A stretch of 37,861 nt of DNA, taken from Syntrophaceae bacterium (GTDB taxonomy: Bacteria; Desulfobacterota; Syntrophia; Syntrophales; Smithellaceae). The translations under genes were made by a program, and so were the position numbers. Each line of letters starts with the position of its first letter. The stretch's first letter is position 1. Location: contig PLMQ01000068.1 in assembly GCA_003142535.1 (NCBI GenBank), positions 215,127-252,987 on the forward strand. The letters are read 5' to 3'. Shown here piece after piece: positions 1 to 8,998 of the stretch. The notes beneath the pieces are model-generated. The model was not told where the DNA came from. It was given only the letters and a program-made list of their open reading frames with translations, and did no database searches.

Positions 1-110
1 ACAAGTAACCTAAAGGTCACAGGTCGGAATTGGCAAGTTGTAATGAGACCCAAACTTCAGAAACAAAGTGCGCAACCTGAAGGTCACAAGCTGAAGTTTG
101 CTGGTCGAAT

Positions 111-158
111 TATCCCGCAAAGCGGAGGGTATACTACCCTGTAGCTTGCTTTGGGATA
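111..158. repeat. Palindromic intergenic repeat, family 2, copy 1
   Basis: This intergenic segment shares a 29-bp core (111-139) with the reverse complement of 23537-23565; 26 of 29 bases are identical when read side by side. The inner part forms AGGGTA-tac-TACCCT, and the outer ends TATCCC..CAAAGC and GCTTTG-GGATA also pair, so the whole unit can fold as a hairpin. Upstream (1-110) there are two imperfect direct repeats (AACCTRAAGGTCACA near 7-21 and 74-88) and a 10-bp inverted repeat at 51-60/91-100. I see no gene in 1-270. Confidence 0.55.
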
Positions 159-188
159 TTATATCCGTGATTAATCTACAAAATCACC

Positions 189-216
189 TTGACAAATGGT
201 AATAATCAGCTATTGT
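189..216 (+). promoter_or_regulatory. Putative sigma-70 promoter of the tetR-efflux operon
   Basis: TTGACA (189-194), a 16-bp spacer and TATTGT (211-216) lie 55-82 bp upstream of the regulator's ATG. The -35 box is perfect and the -10 box is weaker. The -10 box touches the left arm of the dyad at 216-248, as expected for an autorepressed TetR-family gene. Confidence 0.5.
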
Positions 217-248
217 GAACAGCCATTCAAAAAATGAATAATTGTTCA
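216..248. promoter_or_regulatory. Extended dyad, candidate TetR-family operator
   Basis: Two nested inverted repeats share one centre (base 232). The outer arms are TGAACA (216-221) and TGTTCA (243-248); the inner arms are ATTCA (225-229) and TGAAT (235-239). The dyad sits between the promoter-like -10 box and the start codon of the TetR-family gene, where self-repression by such regulators usually acts. That the downstream protein binds it is inferred. Confidence 0.5.
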
Positions 249-270
249 AATATTATAAAGGTTAATTATT

Positions 271-891
271 ATGGAGAAGCTGGCCCGCAAAGAACGTGAA
301 TTCAGAATGCACCGGATGGAAATTCTGGAGCAGGCGGAAAAAATATTTGCCGCTAAAGGTTTTCATAATGTTACTATGGCGGAAATTGCTAATGCTTCCG
401 GTTTTTCCATTGGTTCGCTTTATCAGTTCTTTGAAGGCAAAGATAATCTTTACACCACAATGATCACGGAGAAATTGGATTTAATGTATGGGCAAATTAG
501 AGAAAAAGTGAACATGGCTGAGGACCTTACCGAGAAAATAACCATGCTCATCGGAGCAAGTTTTCAATTTATCGAGGAGAATACTGATTTTTGCGGTTTG
601 TTCCTCCGCGGAGAAACGGCGCCGCTATCGGAATTAATGGCTTCGTTGCGGCAAAAATTAGCGGATGATCACTCCCAGCATTTAACGTTCATTGAAAATA
701 TTTTAAAAAAAGGGATCAAAAGCCGTTACCTGCGGCCGCTTAATTCGCGGGCAATGGCTGCGGCCCTATTCGGTCTGATACGGTCTTCGGCAATCGATTG
801 GATGTTATTGCCGGCCGAAGAATCATTAAACTCCAAAAAGGAATTTATTATGGACATATTTTTGAGGGGGGTTATAAAACATGAAAAGTAG
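271..891 (+). CDS. TetR/AcrR-family transcriptional regulator
   Basis: This is a 206-residue one-component repressor. Residues ~15-60 carry the TetR helix-turn-helix (AEKIFAAKGFHNVTMAEIA, then GFSIGSLYQFFEGKDNLY). The rest is a helical ligand/dimer domain without recognisable specificity motifs. The ATG follows AAAGG with 9-nt spacing, and a centred dyad lies just upstream. The 3' end overlaps the next gene (tolC-like) by 11 bp, so the two are translationally coupled and the regulator belongs to the efflux operon. By family knowledge it represses the operon until a pump substrate or membrane stress ligand binds; the ligand cannot be read from sequence. Confidence 0.93.
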   Translation: MEKLARKEREFRMHRMEILEQAEKIFAAKGFHNVTMAEIANASGFSIGSLYQFFEGKDNLYTTMITEKLDLMYGQIREKVNMAEDLTEKITMLIGASFQFIEENTDFCGLFLRGETAPLSELMASLRQKLADDHSQHLTFIENILKKGIKSRYLRPLNSRAMAAALFGLIRSSAIDWMLLPAEESLNSKKEFIMDIFLRGVIKHEK

Positions 892-2224
892 ATTTTTTTT
901 GTCAGTAATATCGGTGATTTTTATATTTCATTTGATTCCGAATTATGTATTGGCGGAAGAGCCGCTGACGTTGGAGACAAGTATAGATATTGCCCTGAAA
1001 AATAGTATCATCATAGATTCCGCCAAAGAAGGTGTCAATGCGGCCACTGCTCAAAAAAGGGAAGCGATCACCGGTTTTCTACCGAAATTCAATACATCGT
1101 ACAGTTATCAACGACTCAACGAAGCTCCTTTTATGAGGTTTGTCGGCCTTCCCGCGCCCTTTAGCGCTCTTAATGGCACGGAGGTTCCCGCCGGAACTCA
1201 GGATAATTACAACTGGGCAATAGAAGCCAGACAGCCTCTTTTTACCGGCGGTGGCCTTATCGCTAATTATCAGGCCAGTAAAATCGGAGAAGATGCCGCT
1301 CTGATGGAAGAGACGGCAAAAAAGCAAGATGTAGTTCAGGAAGTAAAAATTGCCTATTTCGATATCTTACGCACTCAAAAAATTTTACAGACAGCAAAGC
1401 AATCAGTGGAAATGCTTACTGCCCACCGGGATGTTGCTCAGAATTATTTCAATGTGGGGATGATTCCGAAAAATGATTTACTGCATGCCGAAGTCGAATT
1501 GGCTAATGGAAAACAGTCGCTCATCGTGGCTCACGGTGCCGTCGAATTGACCAAAGCGCGTTTAAATACGGTTTTAAAGCGAAAAATATTTACACCGGTG
1601 GAAATCGTCGATGTTCTTGTCTATCAACCCATGGACAAGTCGTTGGTAGATTGTCTGGAAGTAGCCCAGACAAATAGACCGGAGTTGAAGATTGCTACAT
1701 TGAAAGCAACACAGGCCGGAAAGTTGGTCAGAGCAGCGCAAAGCGAGTACCTGCCGACAATCAATCTGGTAGGTAATTATACGCGGTTTGGCGATAACCC
1801 TTCCGTTTCCGGCAGTGATTTTAAAGACGCAGAAAGCTGGTATGTAATGGCCGTAGCCAGCTGGAATTTCTGGGAATGGGGCAAAACAAAATTCAGGGTA
1901 GATGCCAGCAAGGCCAGAGAAAATCAGGCTCTGGATACGGCAAAAGAATTAAATGATCAAATTGCTTTGGAAATTAATAATGCTTATTTGAAGTTAAAAG
2001 AAGCGGAAAAACAAATTGCCGTTTCGCAACAAGTGATCGAGCAAGCGGAAGAAAATTTCCGTATCTCTGAAGAGAGATACAAGGAAAGTGTAGCCACATC
2101 CACGGAAGTATTGGATGCCCAAACACTTTTGACCAAAGCCAAATCGGAGTATGCCAATGCTCTGGGTGATTATAATATTAATTATGCCCGATTACAAAGG
2201 GCAATGGGGATAATCTGGAATTAG
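881..2224 (+). CDS. TolC-type outer membrane efflux protein
   Basis: This 447-residue protein has a Sec signal peptide (MKSR then a hydrophobic run, cleavage near VLA-EEP) and two repeated OEP halves of long amphipathic helices. Typical are the N-terminal LTLETSIDIALKNS segment and the C-terminal YKESVATSTEVLDAQTLLTKA segment. It should form the trimeric outer-membrane/periplasmic channel of a tripartite pump. The start overlaps tetR; GAGGGGGG lies ~11 nt upstream. The gene is more AT-rich than the membrane-fusion, pump and second outer-membrane genes that follow. Together with the second channel gene at 6609, this suggests the operon was assembled from two sources (inference). Confidence 0.9.
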   Translation: MKSRFFLSVISVIFIFHLIPNYVLAEEPLTLETSIDIALKNSIIIDSAKEGVNAATAQKREAITGFLPKFNTSYSYQRLNEAPFMRFVGLPAPFSALNGTEVPAGTQDNYNWAIEARQPLFTGGGLIANYQASKIGEDAALMEETAKKQDVVQEVKIAYFDILRTQKILQTAKQSVEMLTAHRDVAQNYFNVGMIPKNDLLHAEVELANGKQSLIVAHGAVELTKARLNTVLKRKIFTPVEIVDVLVYQPMDKSLVDCLEVAQTNRPELKIATLKATQAGKLVRAAQSEYLPTINLVGNYTRFGDNPSVSGSDFKDAESWYVMAVASWNFWEWGKTKFRVDASKARENQALDTAKELNDQIALEINNAYLKLKEAEKQIAVSQQVIEQAEENFRISEERYKESVATSTEVLDAQTLLTKAKSEYANALGDYNINYARLQRAMGIIWN

Positions 2225-2255
2225 TCTATTTATATTAAAATAACAGAGGTGTCGA

Positions 2256-3428
2256 ATGAAAAACAATAACAGTGCCATGCTAATGGCTGCCTGTGGTGTT
2301 CTCACCGTGATATTGATCCTGGGTGGTTGCGGACAGTCAAACAAAGGCGGCCTTCCGGGACCTCCGGAAGTCGCGGTTGTGACAATGCAACAGAAACCGG
2401 TGGTTATGACGACAGAATTAACCGGTCGAACATCCGCCAATTTGGTCGCTGAAGTGCGTCCTCAGGTGGGAGGTATCATCCAGAAACGCTTCTTTACGGA
2501 AGGCTCCAATGTCCAGGCCGGCCAGGTGCTATTCCAGATAGATCCAGCTTTGTATCAGGCGGCGCTTGCCAGATCCGAGGCCAATCTCACGGCCATCCAG
2601 TTAAGGACCGACCGCTTGCGGGAATTGCTTGTCGAGAAAGCGGTCAGCCAGCAGGACTATGATGATGCGGCGGCCGCGCTGAAACAGACTCAGGCGGATA
2701 TACAGACGGCACGCATTAATCTGAAGTATACAACGATTACCGCGCCCATTGCCGGCCGTATTGGAAGATCCAGTGTCACTGAGGGCGCCCTAGTGACGGC
2801 TCAGCAGCCCACAGCCTTGGCCACCATTCAACAACTGAATCCCATGTATGTAGACGTGCCCCAATCTACGGCCGAACTACTGCGATTGAGAGACCGAATT
2901 AAAGAAGGCCATCTGGATCAAAATGGAGCAAATCAGAAGAAGGTTCAACTCCTTCTGGAAGACGGTACAGCGTATCCATTGAGTGGAACCCTTCAATTTC
3001 AGGACATCACAGTCGATTCCACGACAGGGTCGGTCATCTTGCGGGTTGTCTTTCCTAATCCGAAGGGCGTTCTGCTGCCGGGCATGTTCGTCCGGGTGTT
3101 GGTGCAGGAAGGTATTAATAAACAGGCCATCCTAATTCCCCAGCAGGCCGTATCACGTGATCCAATGGGAAACCCGCTCACATTGATTGTGGATGCCGAG
3201 AATAAGGTCCAATTGCGGATACTCGAGCTCGATCGCGCTATCGGTGATAAATGGCTGGTAACCAATGGGTTGAAATCAGGCGATCGGGTGATCGTTGAGG
3301 GGATGCAAAAGGTAAAACCCGGGATAGTCGTGAAGGCTGTTTCTTTTGAAGCCGGCAACGAAATAAACAGTGGGGAACGTAAAAATACGCCGCCACCACC
3401 CGCAAAACGAACCGGCGGAGGTAAGTGA
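2256..3428 (+). CDS. RND efflux periplasmic adaptor (membrane fusion protein), lipoprotein
   Basis: This 390-residue AcrA/MexA-like adaptor begins with a lipoprotein signal peptide and lipobox LGGC (Cys25), so it should be anchored to the outer leaflet of the inner membrane. The barrel-sandwich/lipoyl halves (VRPQVGGIIQKRFFTEGSNV and TITAPIAGRIGRSSVTEGAL) flank a helical hairpin at ~100-150. Beta-barrel and membrane-proximal domains follow, and the tail is Pro/Lys-rich. AGAGGT precedes the ATG. It bridges the inner-membrane pump encoded immediately downstream to an outer-membrane channel. Its stop codon overlaps the pump start (TGATG), indicating coupled translation. Confidence 0.94.
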   Translation: MKNNNSAMLMAACGVLTVILILGGCGQSNKGGLPGPPEVAVVTMQQKPVVMTTELTGRTSANLVAEVRPQVGGIIQKRFFTEGSNVQAGQVLFQIDPALYQAALARSEANLTAIQLRTDRLRELLVEKAVSQQDYDDAAAALKQTQADIQTARINLKYTTITAPIAGRIGRSSVTEGALVTAQQPTALATIQQLNPMYVDVPQSTAELLRLRDRIKEGHLDQNGANQKKVQLLLEDGTAYPLSGTLQFQDITVDSTTGSVILRVVFPNPKGVLLPGMFVRVLVQEGINKQAILIPQQAVSRDPMGNPLTLIVDAENKVQLRILELDRAIGDKWLVTNGLKSGDRVIVEGMQKVKPGIVVKAVSFEAGNEINSGERKNTPPPPAKRTGGGK

Positions 3429-6400
3429 TGTTATCCAAATTTTTCCTCGATCGGCCGGTCTTTGCCTGGGTTATCGCCATTATGATCATGGTGCTGGGCG
3501 GTTTGGCGATTCATATTTTGCCGATTACTCAATATCCTCCAATTGCCCCGCCTTCCATCAGGGTGGGCTGTCTTTATCCCGGGGCCTCGGCGGAGACAGT
3601 GGAAAACAGCGTCACACAGATCATCGAACAGCAGATGACCGGTTTGGATAGAATGCTGTATATGTCGAGCAGCAGTGATTCCTCAGGTATTTCCCAGATT
3701 GAGCTGACTTTTGCTCCGGGCACCGATCCTGATCTGGCCTGGACCAAAGTACAAAATAAGTTGCAATTGGCAATGGCGAGATTGCCCGATACGGTGCAAC
3801 GCCGGGGTGTTGGTGTCCGCAAATCAACCAGAAACTATCTGATGATTGTCGGGTTGGTTTCTGAAGACGGCAGCATGACCGATATTGACTTGAGAGATTA
3901 TGCGATGACTACCGTGCAGCAGGTGTTGTCGCGGGTGCCGGGTGTTGGCGAAGTGGAAGGTTTTGGCGGGGAATATGCCATGCGCATCTGGTTCAACCCG
4001 GATAAGTTGACGACTTACAGCCTGACCGTGGACGATGTGATCGCAGCGCTTCAATCTTACAATGTGGAAATTTCCGGTGGACAGTTTGGCGGAGCGCCGG
4101 CGGTAAAAGGACAGCGGCTCAATGCGGCCATTATCGTTCATAGTTTGCTTCGCACTCCTGAAGAGTTTGACAATATCCCGGTTCGCATCAATCCGGACAG
4201 TTCCATTGTGCGGATCAAGAATATAGCACGGGCAGAACTGGGATCTGACCTTTTCGATAGCCATTCATTTTACAACAAAGACTTACCTTCCGGCGGGCTG
4301 GCCATTCGACAGGAACCAGGCGCCAATGCCCTCGAAACGGCCGCGGCCATCAAGACGAAGATGGAAGAGCTGAGTCACTACTTTCCCCACGGCCTGAAAG
4401 TTGTTTATCCCTATGACACCACTCCATTTACCAAAGTGGCGATTGAGGAGGTGGTCAAAACCCTCTTCGAAGCTATTCTACTGGTATTTTTGATAATGTA
4501 TTTGTTTATGGGAAACATGCGGGCCACACTTATTCCGACAATAGCCGTGCCTGTTGTGCTTCTGGGTACTTTCGGAGTATTGGCGCTATTCGGATTTTCA
4601 ATCAACATGCTGACCATGTTTGCCATGGTGCTGGCTATTGGTCTTTTAGTTGATGATGCCATAGTCGTCGTGGAAAACGTTGAACGCATTATGAGCGAGG
4701 AAGGAATTTCGCCCAAAGAAGCCACCGCCAAGTCCATGGAGCAGATTACCCCTGCTCTGATCGGTATCGGGCTGGTACTCTCGGCAGTTTTCGGGCCGAT
4801 GGCGTTTTTCGGTGGCTCTACAGGAGTCATCTACCGCCAGTTTTCCATTACCGTTATTTCCGCCATGCTTCTTTCCGTTGTAGTGGCATTGATTCTGACA
4901 CCGGTTCTTTGTGCCTCGATTCTCAAGCCAGTACCCAAAGGTCATGAACCGGCCGAAGGCGGAATATCGTTACTGCGCCCGTTTTTCCGATGGTTTGACC
5001 GCAGCTTTTTCCGGTTCAGAGAATTTTATCTGAAAGTAATAAGTCATGCACTGTCACGAAAACGCCTGTACGTGGCGGTTTTTCTACTGATAGTTGTGGC
5101 GATGGGATTCCTGTTCTGGCGCTTGCCTAAAGGTTATCTTCCCAATGAAGATCAGGGAATATTGATGATCCAGGCCACGCTTCCGGCTGGTTCCACACTG
5201 GAACAGACCGATGTGGTTATGGATAAGGTTAGAGACTATTTCATGACACAAGAAAAAGAAGCAGTGGAGAATATTATGTCTACTGCCGGTCAGAATATGG
5301 CGGGCCGCGGCCAAAATATTGGTATGGCCTATATTCGGCTCAGAGATTGGAAATTACGTAACCGGCAGGATTTGAGAGTCACTGCCGTCGCTGATAGAGC
5401 CATGAAGGAATTTTCCAAAATTCGCAATGCCGTGATTTTTGCCTTTCCGCCGCCGTCGGTTCCTGAACTGGGCAATGCCAAAGGCGTAGATTTTCAGTTG
5501 CTGGATCGGGGCGATCTGGGACACGCAGGTCTGCTCGATGCTCGCAACAAACTGCTTGGTATGACTGCCAAAGACTCGAGATTGATACGGGTGCGACCAA
5601 ATGGATTGGAAGATGTGCCCGAGTACCGGATCGATGTGGACTGGCAAAAGGCTGGTGCCCTCGGAGTTCCCATCTCTTCCATTCATAATACTATTTCAAC
5701 GGCCTTCGGCGGTGCCTATGTCAATGACTTTATTAAAGGCGGAAGAGTTAAACATGTGGACATTCAGGCTGACGCCCCTTACCGTATGCTTCCTCAGGAT
5801 CTTGATAAGTTATATGTGCGTAACAAAGAGGGTAAAATGGTACCATACTCGACTTTTGCCACTGGTAAATGGATATATGGTTCTCCCAAACTGGAACGCT
5901 TCAATGCCTTTCCCTCCATTAATATCTGGGGTGAACCGGCACCCGGCAAAAGTTCCGGTGACGCGATGCAGGCTATGGAAGAGTTAGTAAAGAAGCTACC
6001 GGAGGGGATAGGCTTTGACTGGAACGGGCTTTCCTATCAGGAAAGGGAAGCCGGTACTCAGGCTGTCCCGCTATATGCTTTTTCTATTCTGGTAATCTTC
6101 CTGTGTCTCGCGGCCCTTTACGAGAGCTGGACAATTCCTGCCTCGATTTTGATGGTCCTTCCCTTGGGCGTGATCGGTGGTGTTATCGCAACAGGCGCGC
6201 GGGGGTTGGCCAACGACGTTTATTTCCAGATTGGGTTATTAACAACACTTGGCCTCACTACCAAAAATGCCATCCTGATAGTTCAGTTTGCCAAATCCGG
6301 AGTGGAAAGAGGAATGGGGCTGACTGAGGCTACTCTGGAAGGGACAAAATTGAGATTCCGTCCGATCATGATGACTTCCTTGGCCTTTGGCTTTGGCGTC

Positions 6401-6607
6401 CTGCCGATGGCCCTGGCTACCGGCGCCGGCGCCGGCGCGCAAAATGCCATCGGCACCGGTGTATTGGGTGGAATGATTACCGCCACTTTTTTGGTGATCC
6501 TATTTGCTCCGCTCTTCTATGTGTTGGTCGAGAAAACCTTTGGCAAGCGCAGGAAGGGTGAAGACGCCAAGGCTGATGATGTAAATCCATCAGGGGAGGA
6601 TAAATGA
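3428..6607 (+). CDS. RND-family (HAE1) multidrug efflux pump, AcrB/MexB-like
   Basis: This 1059-residue inner-membrane proton/drug antiporter starts with the family signature FFLDRPVFAWVIAIM. Twelve membrane segments and two large periplasmic loops are in the expected places. The proton-relay residues are present: the Asp pair in TM4 (GLLVDDAIVVVENVER, about residues 409-410) and the TM10 Lys (TTKNAILIVQF, about residue 946). I prefer the ATG at 3428, which overlaps the adaptor stop as TGATG; a GTG directly before it (3425) would add one residue. The hydrophobic HAE1 relay fits drug, bile or detergent-type substrates better than metal (CusA) export; the actual substrate is unknown. Confidence 0.95.
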   Translation: MLSKFFLDRPVFAWVIAIMIMVLGGLAIHILPITQYPPIAPPSIRVGCLYPGASAETVENSVTQIIEQQMTGLDRMLYMSSSSDSSGISQIELTFAPGTDPDLAWTKVQNKLQLAMARLPDTVQRRGVGVRKSTRNYLMIVGLVSEDGSMTDIDLRDYAMTTVQQVLSRVPGVGEVEGFGGEYAMRIWFNPDKLTTYSLTVDDVIAALQSYNVEISGGQFGGAPAVKGQRLNAAIIVHSLLRTPEEFDNIPVRINPDSSIVRIKNIARAELGSDLFDSHSFYNKDLPSGGLAIRQEPGANALETAAAIKTKMEELSHYFPHGLKVVYPYDTTPFTKVAIEEVVKTLFEAILLVFLIMYLFMGNMRATLIPTIAVPVVLLGTFGVLALFGFSINMLTMFAMVLAIGLLVDDAIVVVENVERIMSEEGISPKEATAKSMEQITPALIGIGLVLSAVFGPMAFFGGSTGVIYRQFSITVISAMLLSVVVALILTPVLCASILKPVPKGHEPAEGGISLLRPFFRWFDRSFFRFREFYLKVISHALSRKRLYVAVFLLIVVAMGFLFWRLPKGYLPNEDQGILMIQATLPAGSTLEQTDVVMDKVRDYFMTQEKEAVENIMSTAGQNMAGRGQNIGMAYIRLRDWKLRNRQDLRVTAVADRAMKEFSKIRNAVIFAFPPPSVPELGNAKGVDFQLLDRGDLGHAGLLDARNKLLGMTAKDSRLIRVRPNGLEDVPEYRIDVDWQKAGALGVPISSIHNTISTAFGGAYVNDFIKGGRVKHVDIQADAPYRMLPQDLDKLYVRNKEGKMVPYSTFATGKWIYGSPKLERFNAFPSINIWGEPAPGKSSGDAMQAMEELVKKLPEGIGFDWNGLSYQEREAGTQAVPLYAFSILVIFLCLAALYESWTIPASILMVLPLGVIGGVIATGARGLANDVYFQIGLLTTLGLTTKNAILIVQFAKSGVERGMGLTEATLEGTKLRFRPIMMTSLAFGFGVLPMALATGAGAGAQNAIGTGVLGGMITATFLVILFAPLFYVLVEKTFGKRRKGEDAKADDVNPSGEDK

Positions 6608-6608
6608 T

Positions 6609-8012
6609 ATGAAGAGAAACCTGTTTCTTCTTCTGAGTATAATAGTCTTCCTTCTGGGTGGTTGCACACTCGCCCCTAAATATGAGCGTCCGGATGCTCC
6701 GGTGCCAGCCCAATGGCCGACCGGGGCTGCTTATAATGAAATAAAGTCCGCCGCATCTGCTCCAGCAGTGGACTTGATATGGCGGGAGTTCATCACCGAT
6801 AAACGCCTGCAAAAGATCATCGAATCCGCCCTGAACAACAACCGCGATCTGCGCCTGGCGGCCTTGAATGTTGAAAGGGCGCGCGCTTTGTACGGCATTT
6901 CGCGAGCCGAGCTGTTGCCTTCGGTCAGTGCGGTCGGGATGATGAGTAAACAACTTGTTCCAGCTGATCTTTCGACCACCGGAAGCGCGATGACCGCCAC
7001 TCAATATAGTGTCAATCTCGGCATCAGTTCCTGGGAGATTGACTTCTTTGGCCGCATCCGCAGCCTGAAAGACCAGGCGTTGGAAGAATATTTAGCCACG
7101 GATCAGGCCCGCCGCAGCGCACAGATCATGCTGGTGTCCGCGGTAGCACAAGCGTATCTGGCCATGGCTGCGGACCGGGAAGCCCTAAAACTGGTGGTCT
7201 CCACCCTGGATACGCAGGAAGCCTCCTACAAATTGATTCACAGACGTCAGGACGTTGGGCTCGCATCCGAATTGGATCTTCGTAGGGCGCAAACCCAGGT
7301 GGATACAGCCAGGGTAGATGTTGCCCGCTACACGCAGCTGGTTGCGCAGGATGAAAACGCCTTGAATCTTCTGGTTGGCTCCCCGCTGTCGCAAGAGCTT
7401 TTGCCAGCGGATTTGGTCAGCGTCAGCCCGCCCAAAGAGGTTTCTTCCGGCCTGTCCTCCGAAGTACTCTTGCGCCGACCGGATGTGCTGGCGGCGGAAC
7501 ATCAACTCAAGGCAGCCAACGCCAATATAGGCGCCGCCCGTGCGGCTTTCTTTCCCCGTATTTCTCTGACAGCAGCAGTCGGAACCGCCAGCGCCGATTT
7601 GTCGGGGCTCTTCAAACCCGGCCAAGGCGTGTGGAGTTTCGCACCGCAGATTATTATGCCGATTTTTGACGCCCGCACGTGGTCCGCATATGATGTAACG
7701 AAAGTAGAGAGAGAAATATCCGTGGCCCAATACGAAAAAGCTATCCAGACGGCTTTCCGGGAAGTGGCCGATGCCCTTGCCGTGCGGGGCATGGTGAACC
7801 AGCAGATAGCGGCGCAACAATCGTTGGTCGACGCTGTTGCAGAAACCTATCGCCTCTCCAATGCGCGCTATACCAAGGGAATCGACAGCTACCTAAGCGT
7901 CCTCGATGCACAACGTTCCCTGTATGGCGCCGAGCAGGCACTGATCGTTCTGCGCCTTGCTCGGTTCAACAATTTGGTTGCGCTCTATAAGGCGCTGGGC
8001 GGGGGTGAGTGA
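6609..8012 (+). CDS. NodT/OprM-family outer membrane efflux lipoprotein
   Basis: This 467-residue outer-membrane factor has a lipobox (LLGGC, Cys19) and the conserved start of the NodT subfamily (GCTLAPKYERPDAPVP). The family block LLRRPDVLAAEHQLKAANA and a C-terminal YLSVLDAQRSLY segment confirm it. It starts one base after the pump stop and is surely co-transcribed with it. This is the second outer-membrane channel in the same operon: the first (881-2224) is TolC-like and not lipidated, while this one is OprM-like and lipidated. It probably is the dedicated partner of the adjacent pump; whether the first channel serves the same pump is unknown. Confidence 0.94.
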   Translation: MKRNLFLLLSIIVFLLGGCTLAPKYERPDAPVPAQWPTGAAYNEIKSAASAPAVDLIWREFITDKRLQKIIESALNNNRDLRLAALNVERARALYGISRAELLPSVSAVGMMSKQLVPADLSTTGSAMTATQYSVNLGISSWEIDFFGRIRSLKDQALEEYLATDQARRSAQIMLVSAVAQAYLAMAADREALKLVVSTLDTQEASYKLIHRRQDVGLASELDLRRAQTQVDTARVDVARYTQLVAQDENALNLLVGSPLSQELLPADLVSVSPPKEVSSGLSSEVLLRRPDVLAAEHQLKAANANIGAARAAFFPRISLTAAVGTASADLSGLFKPGQGVWSFAPQIIMPIFDARTWSAYDVTKVEREISVAQYEKAIQTAFREVADALAVRGMVNQQIAAQQSLVDAVAETYRLSNARYTKGIDSYLSVLDAQRSLYGAEQALIVLRLARFNNLVALYKALGGGE

Positions 8013-8509
8013 AGGATGCCTTGAAAATGTATCAGCTAACGACAAAAGACAAATGAATCATTCTCCATCAGTGCGCGCGAACTTTATGCCCTGAAATTTG
8101 CCGGTCAAAATGTTACCAAGACTGCCGATGATTTGGATGCTACCAAATCTGTTTTTGTTCTGGAGGTAGCTTCCGCTTGATGTCATGAAGGCAAAGAAAT
8201 CGTTGGAAATCGCCGCTACCAATATTGAACGGCTGACCCAATATCGTGCCTCATCTTTTCGATCTGGTTAAAAAATTGAAAGAGGAACATCCCCGCGCTG
8301 GCTTTGAAATCATTCACTTTTCCCTTAGAAGAATGCGTATAATATGGTATGAACAATTATGGCTGGACAGAAAATTACCCGCAGGCAAAAAGATATATCA
8401 AGGCTTTTAAGGGAGAAGAAAAATATTCAGTCCTGGAAATATAAAAAGGCAACAGATATACCGGTAAAGAAAAAGGATCGTTAAAAACAAATTTTATTAG
8501 GGGGGGGAT
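8013..8509 (+). pseudogene. Probable decayed coding region between the efflux operon and a small lipoprotein gene
   Basis: No intact gene longer than about 55 codons is evident, but the stretch looks like broken coding DNA. One plus-strand frame reads SISARELYALKFAGQNVTK for ~38 codons before a stop (about 8065-8180). A second frame gives a 54-codon GTG-start ORF (8246-8410; reads LFDLVKKLKEEHPRAGFEI). A third gives a 31-codon ATG ORF at about 8349-8444. I do not recognise a family in any of them. A TATAAT box lies at 8338-8343, but with no good -35. The most economical reading is gene remnants with frameshifts; unrelated short genes remain possible. Confidence 0.35.
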
Positions 8510-8914
8510 ATGAACCGTTATTTTAAAATATGTTTATTTGCATTTTTAACACTATCGTTCTTGGTTGGCTGTGCCACAACGCAGGAATTAACAACATCCG
8601 TTAAATCCAAAGTAAATTCAATCACATCGAACGTTGATCCGGCAGTGGTCAATCAGATTCCGGCAGACAAGAAAGAAGGCTTCCCTCAGGCCGAATATGC
8701 GTTGAATGTTGCCAATCAAAAAACAAAGCTGGCGGAGAAGAAAAGTGAACTGGCTTCCGCCCAGAAGAAGTCTGCCGATCTGGAAGAAGATCTGGCCGAT
8801 AATTTTCAAAAGGAAGCGGAAATTGATTATGACCTGGTAAAGACTGAAGCCATCAACAACATGAAGTTTGAAGGAGATAAGGCGACCGTTGTCGTTCCCG
8901 AACCGAAAAAGTAG
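8510..8914 (+). CDS. Small coiled-coil lipoprotein of unknown function
   Basis: The 134-residue product has a lipoprotein signal peptide with lipobox LVGC (Cys21). Residues ~65-110 are strongly helical and charged (KTKLAEKKSELASAQKKSADL), as in Lpp-like or periplasmic coiled-coil proteins. A run of eight G ending 4-5 bases before the ATG serves as a strong ribosome-binding site. I do not recognise the family. It precedes a rubrerythrin gene by 84 bp. A 9-bp hairpin straddles its stop codon, so it may be a separate transcript or be attenuated before rubrerythrin. Confidence 0.75.
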   Translation: MNRYFKICLFAFLTLSFLVGCATTQELTTSVKSKVNSITSNVDPAVVNQIPADKKEGFPQAEYALNVANQKTKLAEKKSELASAQKKSADLEEDLADNFQKEAEIDYDLVKTEAINNMKFEGDKATVVVPEPKK

Positions 8915-8925
8915 AGCTTTTTCGG
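8903..8925 (+). terminator. Hairpin spanning the lipoprotein stop codon
   Basis: CCGAAAAAG (8903-8911) pairs perfectly with CTTTTTCGG (8917-8925) around a 5-base loop containing the TAG stop. There is no U-tract after the stem, so it is a weak terminator candidate, possibly an attenuator or mRNA-stability hairpin. Confidence 0.35.
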
Positions 8926-8934
8926 AAGGCAGTG

Positions 8935-8963
8935 TTGACTATATTATCGGTAATGCATAAATT
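8935..8963 (+). promoter_or_regulatory. Putative promoter of the rubrerythrin gene
   Basis: TTGACT (8935-8940), 17 bp and TAAATT (8958-8963) lie just after the hairpin and 36 bp before the rubrerythrin ATG. No oxidative-stress operator is recognisable. Confidence 0.4.
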
Positions 8964-8998
8964 GATCACAAAAGTTTGGAGGGAGGAAAAAGAAAAAG

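Noticed and set aside
5601-5987. A 128-codon plus-strand ORF in another frame of the RND pump gene (and many similar antisense frames window-wide)
   Set aside because: It lies wholly inside a strongly conserved gene, with no independent start signals or recognisable product.
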